Shown here in pieces: positions 21,130-32,500 of a DNA stretch of 64,000 bases. Every line of letters starts with the position of its first letter. Positions within the stretch are counted from its first letter, which is position 1. Origin of the DNA: Heligmosomoides polygyrus polygyrus. Its lineage: Eukaryota > Nematoda > Chromadorea > Rhabditida > Heligmosomidae. The stretch spans positions 23,443,706-23,507,705 of the forward strand of contig OX377204.1 of assembly GCA_947396885.1 (NCBI GenBank). Direction: 5' to 3'. A model generated the notes under the pieces. It searched no databases. It worked only from the letters and a program-made list of their open reading frames with translations, and had not been told where the DNA came from. Both the position numbers and the translations under genes were made by a program.

Positions 21130-21910
21130 CGCAACAATTGCGGGGAACTTCAGAAATTTTTTTTCGACCGAAGTCGTGTCGGTGGAGTCGGAACTTTTAA
21201 CTTCAGAATTGACAGTACGCTCCCCAGCTAGAGTATAGCAACCCCGTTATGCACGTGCCGTCAATTTTGACGCTTCAAATCGATTCTGCGGAGCCAAACG
21301 TCGATAGGCAGCGATAAGTGTCGGGAGAACTTCAGACGGCACTAGTTAAACATTCCGACTCCACCGACACGACTTCGGTCGAAAAAAATTTTTTCGCTGA
21401 AACTTCGTCTAGGGAGTATTTGAGGTGCTGATCACGAATCTGACATCCGTTTTTAGTTTTACATTGAAGTACGGTAGGTTACGGTAGGTACGGGTAACTA
21501 AGGCTGCCGAGGTAATAGTCACCAATTTTGCCCAAACTTCGTCTGGGGGGGGGGGGGGCTATTCGAGGTGCTGATCACGAATCTGACATCCGTTTTTCGT
21601 TTTACGCTGGAGTACGGTAGGTTATGGAAGGTGCGGGTGACTAAAGTAATGGTCACCGATTTCGCCCAAACTCCAGCGTAAAACGAAAAACGGATGCCAG
21701 ATCCGTGATCAGCACCCCCAAATAACCCCCTAGACGAACTTTCAGCGAAATCGGCTTGGACCACCGTTGTTAACGGTATGGGTGGTCTCCGACCGAATCG
21801 TGAAAAACGGATGTCAGATCCGTGTTCAGCACCCCAAATAACCCCCACCCCGCAGACGAAGTTTCAGCGAAAATTTTTTTTTCGGCCGAAGTCGTGTCGG
21901 TGGAGTCGGA
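21130..21910. repeat. cluster of GTGCTGATCACG repeats and inverted TCGGTGGAGTCGG blocks
   Basis: Units built around GGGTGCTGATCACGAATCTG and CCGTTTTTC, with GGTAGGTTACGGTAGGTACG between, occur in both orientations at about 21425, 21565, 21685 and 21800. A block TTCGACCGAAGTCGTGTCGG is present forward near 21160, reversed near 21365 and forward near 21890. A poly-G run lies at 21546-21558. Related units lie at 24905, 26470, 35225, 35600 and 35740. The mix of orientations suggests tandemly nested short palindromes. Confidence 0.75.
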
Positions 21911-22594
21911 ACTTTTAACTACTGCCCTTCAGACGTGCACATTTGCATGCAGGCGGATGGCCGTCGCATGCTGGAACAAGCTCCGAACACACGTTACTTG
22001 GTCGCTTTTCAGGAAAACTTGACATCGATGGCCACACGTGGAACTTCGACAGAAGCCTGAGAAACGACGCCCGCTTAGTTGCCAGCAAGGATTCTTCGAG
22101 CGAGGTAGTCGGGCGAGTCCATAACGGGCACGGTGCGCCTTCTGACGCTTCGGCCATTGCAGAATCTGCAGTTGTTCACCAAGCGTCACCCTAAGCGATG
22201 GTCGACGCCTTGGGTTAACACACTTTCGAAGCATCGCCGGCACGCGCCAGAACTTCGAAGTTCCAACCCGCGCTCAGTTGAGGAACCATTTCATCTGGTG
22301 AGTACAACACTGGAGCTCACCATTACATCGCGTCGTCGACCGCGGTGAAGCTATAAACATTCCCATAGGCCGTTGAGGTGTTTGCGGATGGACATACACT
22401 GTAGACGATGTGAGGCATTCTAGAAGGGAACACTGGGTTGTAGCGAAGTGATCACCGGAGACTGGGTGAAGAGGCGAGCACCGCTATTGCGTTCAGGTAG
22501 AGCCCGCACAGAGCTTTCCTTTGTCACCGCCTCAGCCAAACCAGAAACGGTTTGAATCGTTTTTGTTGGGGCAGCCGCCACGTTCAGGATTCCA

Positions 22595-23866
22595 AAGTGT
22601 ATACAGGAGAGATTACGCTGGACGAAGGACAGCCATGCGAACAAGCAGGATTTCGGAGAGGATTCAGCCGATCGACCACATACACACCATTACGAAGCTC
22701 ATCGAAGTGTCGCGAGAGTACAAGCTGCCGCTGTGCCTTACGTTCATCGACCTGAAGAAGGCATTCGACTCCGTCGAGACTGAAGCGGTCCTCGAAGCCC
22801 TGCTCACTCAGGGCGTTCTAACTCAGTACATCAGAATCCTTCGAGAGCTGTAACAGTGGATTCACGACCAAGATCTCACCATTCTACAACGACGTCGTCG
22901 TCGACGTGAAGAGAGGGGTTCGGCAAGGGGATACCATATCCCCGAAGCACTTCAGCGCCACTCTCGAAAACGTCATGCGCGAACTAGAATGGGAAGACAT
23001 GGGAGTGAAGGTCGACGGCCGGCAACTGCACCATCTTCGCTTCGCTGACGACATCGTGCTCATAACACCGAGCATCAGCCAGGCGGAGCGAATGCTGGCC
23101 GACTTCGATCGCGTATGTGGGAACGTTGGACTGCAGCTGAATCTTACGAAGACGATGTTCATGAGGAACGGACAAGTTTCTGATACCCCATTCGCGCTCA
23201 ACGGAACGAACATCTGCGAATGCTCCAGCTATGTATGCGTATCTGGGTCGCGAAGTTAACATGGCCAACGACCTAGCGCCGGAGCTGAGCAGGAGCAAAC
23301 GAACGACTTGTAGAGCTGTCATGAGCATCAAAGAAGTCGTGAAGAAGAAGAACGTCCGACTTCGTGTCAACCTAATCGACTCCACTGGTTTTTCCTGCGC
23401 TCACGTACGCCTCAGAGACCTGAGCTATACGAAAGCAGGATGAACACGCGATCAGCGTCGCGCAGCGTGGAATCGAGAGGACGATGCTCGGAGTGACACG
23501 ACTCACGCAAGTGAGAGAAGGCCTCCGGAGTTCCGAGCTTCGCCGACGTTCCAAGGACCGGGAACGCTGTCGCGTGGGCCAAGTTGTCGAAAATTAGGTG
23601 GGCCGGCCACGTATGCGCTTCGCAGGCACCTGCTGGACGAGAGCCATCACCGACTGGATTCCGCGGGATGTCAAAAGAACACCAGGACGCCCACCAACGC
23701 GTTGGTCGGACTTCTTCGTTAAAGCCCTAAACGACCGATATGACGCTCTTCGTGTCCCTCGAGCGAGGAGGATCCATTGGACCACTCTGGCACGCGACAG
23801 GGACGAATGGAGACGCTGCTGGCACCCGCTCGAGCAATTCGATGATCAAGGGGACGACAGGTGATA
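22595..23866 (+). pseudogene. RTE-b reverse transcriptase, frameshifted
   Basis: Blocks in changing frames encode RT: LDEGQPCEQAGFRRGF and DHIHTITKLIEVSREYKLPL (about 22615-22720), [38 protein letters not shown] (about 22918), the catalytic box LHHLRFADDIVLIT near 23035, then the C-terminal end with [20 protein letters not shown] and [18 protein letters not shown] stop at 22851 and several shifts kill it. The active-site aspartates are kept. Confidence 0.85.
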
Positions 23867-23880
23867 CAGGTGATACAGGA
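22595..23880 (+). mobile_element. RTE LINE, subfamily b, copy 1
   Basis: A plus-strand LINE fragment covering reverse transcriptase to the 3' end, finishing in a short tandem tail of GGTGATACA units at about 23860-23880. The second copy, at 46240-47075, ends in the same GGTGATACA word. The 5' boundary is uncertain; the sequence from 21920 to 22595 may hold more of the element in decayed form. Confidence 0.82.
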
Positions 23881-24169
23881 GAGATGCGACTCGACCAACC
23901 TGTTAACGATAGTCTTGCACTCTAGCCCAGAGGTATAATAAGTGCAGACCTCATGCTGACCACATCCCAGTATACGTGAGCACTCTCATCAATGGCGTTC
24001 GAGCGAATTTTGAGCGACACGGATTAGGCACGCAAAGCACTCCAACAGCTCAGCTTACAAGGAGATCCTCCGGAGTGGCGGTGAGCTTTTGTGATGCAAG
24101 TTTTACAGGATGAAAGGTTCCGTGTGGGGACTCCAAAGCCATAGTTACTTTTTTCGGAATGCTCTTCTG

Positions 24170-24350
24170 TGGTCGAAAAACCCGTGTGGACGCGTGAGCG
24201 CGAAGTTCATGGAGCCCTGCTACCACCCAGCCCGATGTGGTCGGATGGCGTAGTGGTGACGGGGTTGCCCCTCGGGCGCACCGAGCGGATTTGGTGGTTC
24301 GTTCCCGGTATCGCCAATATTTTTGCACACATTGGATCGGGCTTGCGTGA
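24170..24350 (+). repeat. tRNA-like repeat C, copy 1
   Basis: The unit starts about GTGTGGACGCGTGAGCGCGA and holds an A-box-like GGATGGCGTAGTGG near 24240 and a B-box-like GGTTCGTTCCC near 24295. Copies 2 and 3 lie at 24610-24900 and 26520-26800. Confidence 0.6.
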
Positions 24351-24609
24351 TCACAGGAGTCAATTTAAGATGCGTTTCTAAGATGCTGCTGGTGTGATAA
24401 GCGATTATGTTTTAAATGTTTCATAGTTCTATATCAAAATTGTTGTTATCATGGTCAGCAATAAAAGCAGTTACTTCATGTGAGCAAGAAATTTTTTATG
24501 TTAGCGATCCAATAGAATTATACAGTGCAAGTACGATTCATTGAGAGGTAACTCACATGAAACACCAAAAAGACTAGGTTTAAATACTAAAAGCTTTAAT
24601 CGTGTACAA

Positions 24610-24900
24610 ATTGCGTGTGGACGCGTGAGGGCGAAGTTCATGACGCCCTGCTACCACCCAGTCCAATGTGGTCCGTCGGCGTAGTGGTAGTGCTTAGCTT
24701 TATAGGAGCAAGGTCGTGGTTACGATTCTCTCTTGGACTGGTGTTTTTGCATTTTGCGATTTATCGTCAGTGGAAATCTCTATCCCCATTTTCAAGGCAT
24801 TTTTGAACAAAAACACGGCAACAAATGTCGTTTATTTTTGACGAGCTCTTTGAAAGTGGGAAGGTGTGAAATTTTGACTTCCAGGTTTAGAAAGTCAAGA
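24610..24900 (+). repeat. tRNA-like repeat C, copy 2
   Basis: Begins GTGTGGACGCGTGAGGGCGA, with CGGCGTAGTGGTAG as A-box-like and GGTTACGATTCTC as a damaged B box. The shared tail runs TTTTTGCATTTTGCGATTTA, then AACAAAAACACGGCA and GAGCTCTTTGAAAGTGG. Confidence 0.68.
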
Positions 24901-25329
24901 ACTGGTGCCAGATTCGTGATCAGTACCCCAAATAACCCCCACGTACAAAATTTGGGCGAAATTGGTGTCTCTGACCTCATAACCCTCACTCGAGCTTAGG
25001 CCTAAAGCAAGCTTTGCATTTTGGTCTTCATGGTCAAACAAGGACGGTCATTGAGGTGTGAAGCCATTCGACGTGGAAACCAATTGAATACGTTAAACAG
25101 TGGAGGACTACACAGAATATATAATATCGCTGCTACTACGTCCTTTTTTGAACGGGTGGTAGATAGAAGCGTAGATGTTCAGTTTGTGAGCAGTGTATTT
25201 CGATTACATGCTTTTTCGCAGTCTTCCATCATTGTTGAAGAAGGTTGGCACATCACTAGCCATTCTTACCAGCTGGTTACTACATTTTTGACTCCATCCA
25301 TTTAAAGAATATAATAGAATTCGCTATCT

Positions 25330-26218
25330 ACCAGGCTGTCCAATAATTCCTGTCCGAAAATATTCAAAATTCTGTAATTTTCCTTAGAAGTGTTATAATA
25401 TCAGGCAAGTGTAAAAACCTTCTAGAAGGTTTTCCAGAGTTCCACGCTAGGGGTATATAAGGCGCAGTCGCCGCGTCTAGCTACCAGTACAAGCTAAAAT
25501 GGACAAAGGTCGAATTCGTACGTTCGTGTACTACGAGTGGCTGCTGGGCAGCGACACGGGCACCGCGGTCGCCAACATCTGCAGAGCGTGCACGGAGGAT
25601 GCAGTGTCCCAACGCATAGTCTGGCGCTGGTTCAATCGTTTCGAGAGCGGCGACACGAGCCTCGAGGACAGGGAACACCCGCTGAAGATCATGCTCTGCT
25701 GCTGGTGGGACGCCAAGGGCATGCTGTACTTCGAGCTGCTTCCGCAAGGCAGGACGGTCACCGCCTCCATCTACACCGATCAGCTCGAGAAACTAGCCGC
25801 CCCCATCCGAGAAAAGCGTCCCCGACGGGCCTCGGTCCACCTGCAGCACGACAAGGCGCGCCCGCACGTGGCGAAGGAGATCCAGCAGAAGTTGGCGACG
25901 CTCGGCTTGGAGACGGTTGCCCATCCACCGTATTCCCAGGACCTCGTCCCCTCCGACTACTACTTGTTCCGCCCGCTGAAGCACCATTTGGCCGGAAGAA
26001 AATTCACCAACTACGACAACTTCAAATCCGACATCGCGGACCTCTTCGAGTCGCAGCCCCCGGAGTTCTGGGCGAAGGGCATCGGCGAACTGCCCAATCG
26101 ATGGGCCACTGTTGTGGATAACTGTGGTGATTATATTGTTGATTAGACTTGGCTTTCAATAAAGTTGAAAAAAATTAAAAATGGTGAAATTTTCGGACAG
26201 AATTATTGGACAGCCTGG
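25330..26218 (+). mobile_element. GC-rich mariner with an internal deletion
   Basis: Terminal repeats CCAGGCTGTCCAATAATTCC at 25330 and GGAC-AGCCTGG ending at 26218 are preceded by TA on the left; the right TA is altered to CA. At 889 bp it is about 400 bp shorter than a complete mariner. A TATA-like GTATATAAGG at 25450 sits about 50 bp before the ATG. Its terminal repeat is unlike the TTAGGTTGT group elsewhere in the window, so it is a separate mariner lineage. Confidence 0.9.
25499..26146 (+). pseudogene. mariner transposase with in-frame loss of its middle
   Basis: ATG 25499 to TAG 26144-26146 is fully open, 215 codons against about 350 for the family. Residues 1-60 are the N-terminal DNA-binding part, including WRWFNRFESGDTSLEDREH. 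The sequence then jumps to the late catalytic half: MLCCWWDAKGMLYFELLP, the second aspartate in LQHDKARPHVA, and the third in YSQDLVPSDYYLF with D34D spacing. The block with the first catalytic aspartate is gone, so the protein cannot cut DNA but could still bind termini. Third codon positions are strongly G/C, unlike the other mariners here. The open frame suggests a recent event. Confidence 0.88.
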
Positions 26219-26519
26219 CACAACACCTCATCTTGAAACAGCTTGACTGTTCGAAAATCAAAAGGGGTCATGCAGTGTGCTAGCGAGGTCGAAGAAATAG
26301 TTACTCATACTTCGGTTACGGATGTTACTTGGAGTGCTGACCATGAATCTGACATCGGTTTCTGGTTTTCCCCTTTTCTTATCACAGGTTGGAGAAGGTG
26401 TGAGTAAGTGAGGGTGGTGAGGTCAGAAGCACTTATTTCGCCCGAACTTTGTACGTGGGGGTTTTTTGGAGTGCTGATCACGAATCTGGCACCAGTTCTT
26501 GACTTTCTAAACAGTGGTC

Positions 26520-26800
26520 GAACAAAAGCGTGCGGACGCGTGAGCGCGAAGTTCATGATGCCCTGCTACCACCCAGTCCAATGTGGTCCGTCGACGTAGT
26601 GGTACCGCTGTAGCTTCACAGGAGCAAGGTCGTGGGTTCGATTCTCCCTTGGACTGGTGTTTTTGCATTTTGCGATTTATCTTCAGTGGGTCCCTTTATC
26701 CCCATTTCCAACGCATTTTTGAACAAAAACACGGCACCAAATGCCGTTTACCTTCATCGAGCTCTTTGAAAGTGGATAGGTGGGAATTTTTGACCTAGAG
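26520..26800 (+). repeat. tRNA-like repeat C, copy 3
   Basis: The best-preserved copy: GTCGACGTAGTGGTACC as A-box region and GGGTTCGATTCTCCC as a near-perfect B box, with GTCCAA and TTGGAC able to pair as an acceptor-like stem. The tail matches copy 2 through GAGCTCTTTGAAAGTGG. It is tRNA-derived, but the arms are too irregular for a functional tRNA. Confidence 0.72.
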
Positions 26801-26939
26801 CACTCCGAAAAACTAACTATGGTTTTAGACTCACCACACGGGACCCTACATCCTGCAAAAATTCCATCGCAAAAGCTCACCGCCACTTTGGAGGCTCCCC
26901 ACCAAGTTAGGGCTACACGGCACAGATTACACTTGTGCT

Positions 26940-27130
26940 CCCATAAAATTTTTGAATATTCGGATGGTTTCGAATATTGATAATTTTCGTGCATTCAAAG
27001 AAGAATATTTTCATTCGAACAACGTGAACATTTGAACATTCGATTTCAAATACATACGAAAAACGCAATTTCTTGAACACTCGATTCGAATATTCAAAAA
27101 ACGCGCTTTTCGAATGTACATTCCAGAAGA
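26940..27130. repeat. degenerate ATTCGAATATTCG repeat cluster
   Basis: Low-complexity DNA with TTTGAATATTCGG, TTTCGAATATTG and ACTCGATTCGAATATTC variants, related to 16870-17205. Confidence 0.65.
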
Positions 27131-27134
27131 GTAA

Positions 27135-27870
27135 GTGGAAGCCGCGCATTTCGCACGATGATCCATAAGCGTGGTGGTCCCGTAACGATTTTCCTTACGG
27201 TAAAAGCTTGAAAACGTGGTACCCTACTACGAACGTCTTCTCATCGCACATGCCGACAGCCAATGCGGCCGGGACACAGTTGTCATTGACTATTTCATCG
27301 CGGAATGTGATCAGTTGAACACCGTGATAACATCGCGACTTGGAAGTATGTATCCGGCCTCACTCTGGGACGCGTCGGCGTATCGTCTATCAAGCATCAC
27401 CGAATAAGAACTCGTGGAATTCCTCCTCCATTTTTCTCCAGAGAAATCTCTCACACCTGACACACCGGCCTTAGATGAAGTCCCCAAGAAACGTGTCAGA
27501 CACATAACGAGCAGCACTACTATTCTTTTTTCAGGAAGGAGGACTAGACAGTCGCGAGCTGGTTGAGGACATGATTTCTCGTATGCGTAAACAGTCACAG
27601 GAGATCATCGCCTCGCACTTTCCCCTGTTTCCGAACCGCTTCATGGATTCCATTTCTATGGGACCACCACCTTTTCGGTTCCTTAATCATAACACCTCTT
27701 GGAAGCCATCGTCACCAGAACACCTTGTAATCCCATGGTAGCTGCATCGAGAACAATAAGGTTGTGGGCAATGTTCCTGCCGTCTTCGCGCTCTACGTAC
27801 AGAAAACTCTGTTTGGTAGTTACTAGCAATTGCTAGCAATAGACCCTGCGGAAAAGCGGCAGGTATTCTG
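27135..27870. other. no gene recognised
   Basis: Scattered short frames on both strands, none with a recognised domain or exon-like borders. Confidence 0.35.
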
Positions 27871-27879
27871 CGTTACTCA

Positions 27880-29125
27880 CAAGGGAAGACGCTAGGTGAC
27901 CATGGCACTTTGAGATGAGGTGTATATCACGGGATGTGGCTTTGAACGCTGACTCCAAATATGTGTTCCGTTTCCGCTGAACGCATCTACGAACGGAGTT
28001 ATGAACCATCTTCAGCTTGGCCGTCTAGCTGCACGCAGAGACGGCCAAGCTGAAAGAGAGCGAGTTCATGTAGGCTGTAAACGGCGCTGGTCGCCGAGTA
28101 GTGGTGGCGCAGAGGGTAAGGGAGCGGCGTGGTGAAACGGGGTGGTCTGTGGTTCGACTCTCAAGCCGTGCAGGGCTTTTGCACTCCCTAAAAAAGATCT
28201 GCGACGAGCTACCAAAGCTCTCTATGTCAAATTGCAACGGAAAATGTCACCAGAAAGTACTCGTCTTCGCACTGAAAACTTCATACTGGCGCGGAGATCC
28301 AGTTTATTATGAGTAGTTGCTCTAAACATGCAGGGAAGACAAATAATGCATTATACTAGCAACTGTGGAATACCACTACGAGATGTTTAAAACAAAGCAG
28401 CTGTTGGCAATGACTGCAGCGGACATAGATACATCAGTGAAGCCGCTGTAGGAGCAATGCTCTATGATGTCAGTAGGGAAACAGAATTGGATTGGTGTAT
28501 CAAACCTCCCAGGGTGACTGTGCAAAAGAGACGATGCCATATTGTCCTTAACGACCCTGGGTGTCAAAAAAAAAACACCTGAGGAGGTTAGTTAAGGTAC
28601 TGATCACCCACAATTATGGATGGTGGCACCTCATATAGGTGATGAGCGCCTTAATCAAGCCTCTGGGCCATGTTTGGGCAAAGAAAGTTTTCCACCCTTC
28701 GAGTCGTGAAAGTACAAGGGTACCAAGGAAGCTGTTGTCCTTTCTGGTGATCTTTTCCGTTGCAATTGACATAGAGAGCTTTGGTTGATCATGGCAGATC
28801 TTTTTTAGGAAGTGCAAAAGGCCCGCATCAGCGGGGAGTCGAACTACAAACCACCCGCTTCACCACGACGCTGTTCTATCCTCTGCGCTACCTCTGTTCG
28901 GCAGCCGGCGCAGTTTTCATCCCACATGCGCTCGCCCTCTTGTGATTGGTGGACTCTGCGTGCGGTCAGAGGGCCAAGGAGTCAAGCTGAAAATGGTCCA
29001 TAACTCCGTTCACAGATGCGTTCAGCAGAAACGAAACACATATTTGGAATCAGCGTTCAAAGCCGCTTCCCGTGATATACACCTTATCTCAAAGTGCCAT
29101 GATCACATAGTATCCTTCCCTTGTC
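27880..29125. mobile_element. inverted-repeat element with tRNA-like module in each arm
   Basis: The arms at about 27880-28265 and 28740-29125 are inverted copies: CATGGCACTTTGAGATGAGG near 27902 answers CCTTATCTCAAAGTGCCATG near 29082. In each arm lies a tRNA-like module: GTGGTGGCGCAGAGGGTAAG with GGTTCGACTC (28102-28160), and on the minus strand AGGTAGCGCAGAGGATAG with AGTTCGACTCCCC (about 28905-28845). A smaller palindrome, TTCAGCTTGGCCGTCT, sits at 28010-28053. No transposase is present. Confidence 0.75.
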
Positions 29126-29199
29126 AGAGTGAGCAAGCAACTCTGGAAGGGGATCAGTTTCCTGCAACTGGTAACTGTGAGTCAGGATTTCTTTGAATG

Positions 29200-29538
29200 T
29201 ATTAGTGCGTCAACTGATGATTTTGGCTCAAGTTCCCTGCCATTGCAATCGTGGGCGATGTCTACGCTAGGCAAACTCGAAACTGTTCACATCGATGGCT
29301 CGAGAACGGCAAGAACTTTCCTTACAACCTGACATGACCAATGGCTGTAACTGGAAAAGAGCATTAATATTTATGTATTGCTTCTCTCTATCGGTAGCTA
29401 TATATCGTTATTTTGTCCTAGTGGCAATGCATAAACGTTTCCGACATATCACAGAATAAGTGAGCAAACTATGACCCAACAGAACGGTAAACAACAGTTA
29501 ATTTAAACATCCACAATGATATGCGTTACAGCGTTCAC
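29200..29538. other. downstream flank of AMT, no other gene seen
   Basis: On the minus strand this is the region after the AMT stop and should hold its 3' untranslated region. I see no canonical AATAAA close to the stop. Confidence 0.4.
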
Positions 29539-32500
29539 CTATGAAGACTTCGTGTAGTATTTGGTTGGTACAAATGGCATTTTCGTCACCGTGACTTTGG
29601 TCTGCTTTGTGCCGAAATCGACCATGAACTTGGTTCCGACCTTCGAGTACGGCTTGTCGACGTACGCGATTGCGATATTTTGATCTGACGAAATGGACTA
29701 TGAAAAGTGATTACCACAATGAGTCCAACTGAGCCGAAGACGGCCACTAACTTGTGCACGGAGATGGGCACCCAGAGGTGACGAAGCCAATTGCGCACTT
29801 GTCAAGCGGATCGATCAGCGGTAGATGTGCTAGAAGCATCGTCGTTGACAGCAAGTTCTTATCTGGTGCCAGAGGGTTCAAAACTTCTCTTGAAATTTTT
29901 CCAAAGATACTATGAAGGGCGGTCAGTTCGTGAACTTACCAGGGAAAGGTCTCATGTGCATATCTGGGGCCAGATTCACCAATGATTTACAGCAATCTAA
30001 CGGTGAAAATGCTGAAGAAACACTTCATCATATCTCTTGTTCCGCGCTATTAGGAATTTCGGCAGTATTTTCACCGTTAGACTGCTGTAAGCCGTTGATG
30101 AATCTGGCCCCTGAAATGCGAAAACGAATAGAAATCTGCTCCACTCGAATTGTAGGTCAATGTGTTCCATTGTTGCAAAGTCGTTGAACCTTCTTACCTT
30201 TAGTTAGAGTCAATCAAGGCCTCAGCTGGAATCGCACAGCTGCACAAGGTAATACCTTCCAAACAACGAATATGCAGAAAAATTCAAAAATAGTGAAAGG
30301 TCAGAGAAATGAATATCTGAACCGCCTATGAAGAACTATTTCTGAACTGTTAGTATATTTGTGCCACACGAGGTTCTTAGGTGGGCAGCTTTATTCAACA
30401 GGGCCTGACGTTTCGTCGTTCCGTCGTCTTCCGAGGCCTAAACATGGTGTGGAGGTTAGATCTGCGCTCTACCCCACCAAGCGCCTCAACCACTTTAGCA
30501 TTTTTGACCTACTTCTACAAACACCCGAAGAGACCAGATGAGAGCCTCCTCACCAATGTCCACTGTTGAGGGCATATGTTCGCCCTGTGACCAATAGAGG
30601 CGAATGAACAACTCTGCGAATACCGCTCTCTGATCATTCTACAGTTCACAATAAGGAGCAAACGCCAAGAAGTCGCTTGCTAGGCTAGACACTCATTTCG
30701 GTTGTTCATTACTGAACTCCTCGTAAAAATCCAGAACGCTTCCAAAGCTTTTCGTGCTGAGCTATCACTCTCAATGGCCAATATTGCACATCAACAACGC
30801 GCAAATCAAAGTGTCCGGCGGGGAAGTTAGCGTGAAATGGTACCGCAAACCAAGCTCTAAGAACATCCAGATTCACGCCAGGTCTGCAAATCCTACTTCT
30901 GTGAAACGAGCTGTTGCCAGCAACATGTTCCGAACGGCAGTAAAGATGTGTACAGGACCTAATGAACGACAAGAATCATTGCGACTAGCTGCAAATATAG
31001 CCGTCTCGAATGGTTACGCGGTATCAGGTCACCAACGAAGATCTCGCAATAATCGTTGAGATCGACCCCGTATGGATAAGATGCTTCTCGTTCTTCTCTT
31101 CATCTCCGACAGAGTTACTGCTGACTTTCAAAGAGTTCTTGTTACAGCGCAGCTGCAGGACGATGTTGCCTTGGTGAACGTTCCTGGGAACAGTATCAGA
31201 TGGCAGCTGGTCCGAAATCGACTCTACGACAAGCAGTGCATGTCGGAGAGCTGCGTTGTTCGCCCAAACGGTAGTTTTGGAGACTACTCAAAGATAGGAG
31301 CAATTTATCAAATCGACTGTTTGAGCTGTAACGCAAAATACATAGGGGAAACGGGAAGAGCTCTGGCGGCTCGCATAAAAGAACATTTAGCCAGCGAAAG
31401 ACGTGGATTGCAATCCAGCCCACTTGGCAGACACAGAATTGATGCGCATGACGGGAACGGCTACGAGGTGAAATGTACAATATTGGCCATGAGTGTGATA
31501 TCTCAGCACGAAAAGCTTTGGAAGCGTTTTGGATTTTTACGAGGAATCCAGTAATGAACAACCGAAATGAGTGTCTAGCCGTAACAAGTGGTTTCTTGCC
31601 GTTTGTGCCTCATTGTGAACTGTAGAATGATCAGAGAGCGGTGTCCGCAGAGTGGTTCATTCGCTTCTACTGGTCACAGGGCGAACATATGCACACAAAG
31701 GTGGACATTGGCGAGTTTGTCCTCTCATTTGGTCTCATCGAGTGTTTGTAGAAGTAGGTCGAAAATGCTAAAGTGGTTGAGGCGCTTTGTGGGGTAGAGC
31801 GCAAATCTAACCTTCACACCATGTTTAGGCCTCTGAAGACGAAGACGACGAAACGTCGAAACGTCAGGCCCTGTTGAATAAAGTTGTCCACCTAAGAACC
31901 TCATGTGGCACAAATATACTAACAGTAACAACTTACAATGCCGAGGTTTCAAGAAGAGGGAAGTTGGGAGCTATTTCAGAACTGTTCTGAACTGTTATTC
32001 TGCTTTGGAAGGTGTTGCCTTGTGTAACAGTGTGATTTCATGGTGATTTCATGGCTCGCAATTCGGAAGGCGCAAGAACTTTGCAAAAACGGAGCATACC
32101 TTTCTGCCAATTGAGACGCGATTCATTGCGTTCATTGTCCCATTTTGATATATGTGTCCGGTACCCTTCCCGTTGAGATCAAAAACGGTGCATCGATATA
32201 AATCGAAGGTAACTTGCTTACCTCGGGGAGCTCGACCAGGCTCTGCAATCAGTCCAACTCGTTGCTTCGGCCACTTCTTCGTCGTCAGCTGCTCTACGAC
32301 CTTCTCCGCTCCGGGGAAGCCCAGAGTTTGGCGTCGACGTTTTGCTACAAAGAGTATACTACTTGAATGAGGGTCTGAAATCTCAGATAAACACACTAGT
32401 ACCACTTCTGCAAGGACAGTTCGTGTCGTTACATATTCACCCCGTCTAACTATAGGTAGTTCTCAACAGCTGTGGGTCTCAGTCTTCCCATTAGTTGCTA

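Larger units (their letters stand above)
24053..26925. mobile_element. large inverted-end composite of the foldback family
   Basis: The left end (about 24053-24180: GGCGGTGAGCTTTTGTGATG, then CATAGTTACTTTTTTCGGAA) is mirrored on the opposite strand at 26800-26925 (GGCGGTGAGCTTTTGCGATG, then CATAGTTAGTTTTTCGGAGT). The ends belong to the same family as those of the 17508-20028 element. Between them lie three copies of a tRNA-like unit and a mariner, so this is either one large composite or two inverted neighbours. Confidence 0.6.
30346..31930 (+). mobile_element. Penelope-like element with inverted repeat ends, in AMT intron 9
   Basis: Arms of roughly 440 bp (about 30346-30790 and 31480-31930) are inverted copies, for example GGTTCTTAGGTGG at 30372 and its complement near 31900. 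Between and into the right arm runs the 3' half of a Penelope-like polyprotein. The left arm is a backwards copy of the element's own 3' end. Penelope-like elements are known for such LTR-like and inverted arrangements. Flanks AACTATTTCTGAACTGTT (about 30332) and AGCTATTTCAGAACTGTT (about 31970) may be an aged target duplication. Confidence 0.8.

Noticed and set aside
22884..23385. Minus-strand ORFs over RTE-b
   Set aside because: They are antisense to recognisable reverse transcriptase motifs.
25537..26121. A 194-codon ORF in a second frame over the mariner
   Set aside because: It is a GC-bias shadow of the transposase frame, very rich in Arg, Pro, Gly and His, without a domain.
32049..32405. 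Read-through of AMT exon 9 into a frame with [20 protein letters not shown] as the C-terminal end
   Set aside because: Splicing at GTAAGC (32221) to the exon at 29829 gives an exact family match with correct phase ([20 protein letters not shown]) and leads to the conserved final exon.
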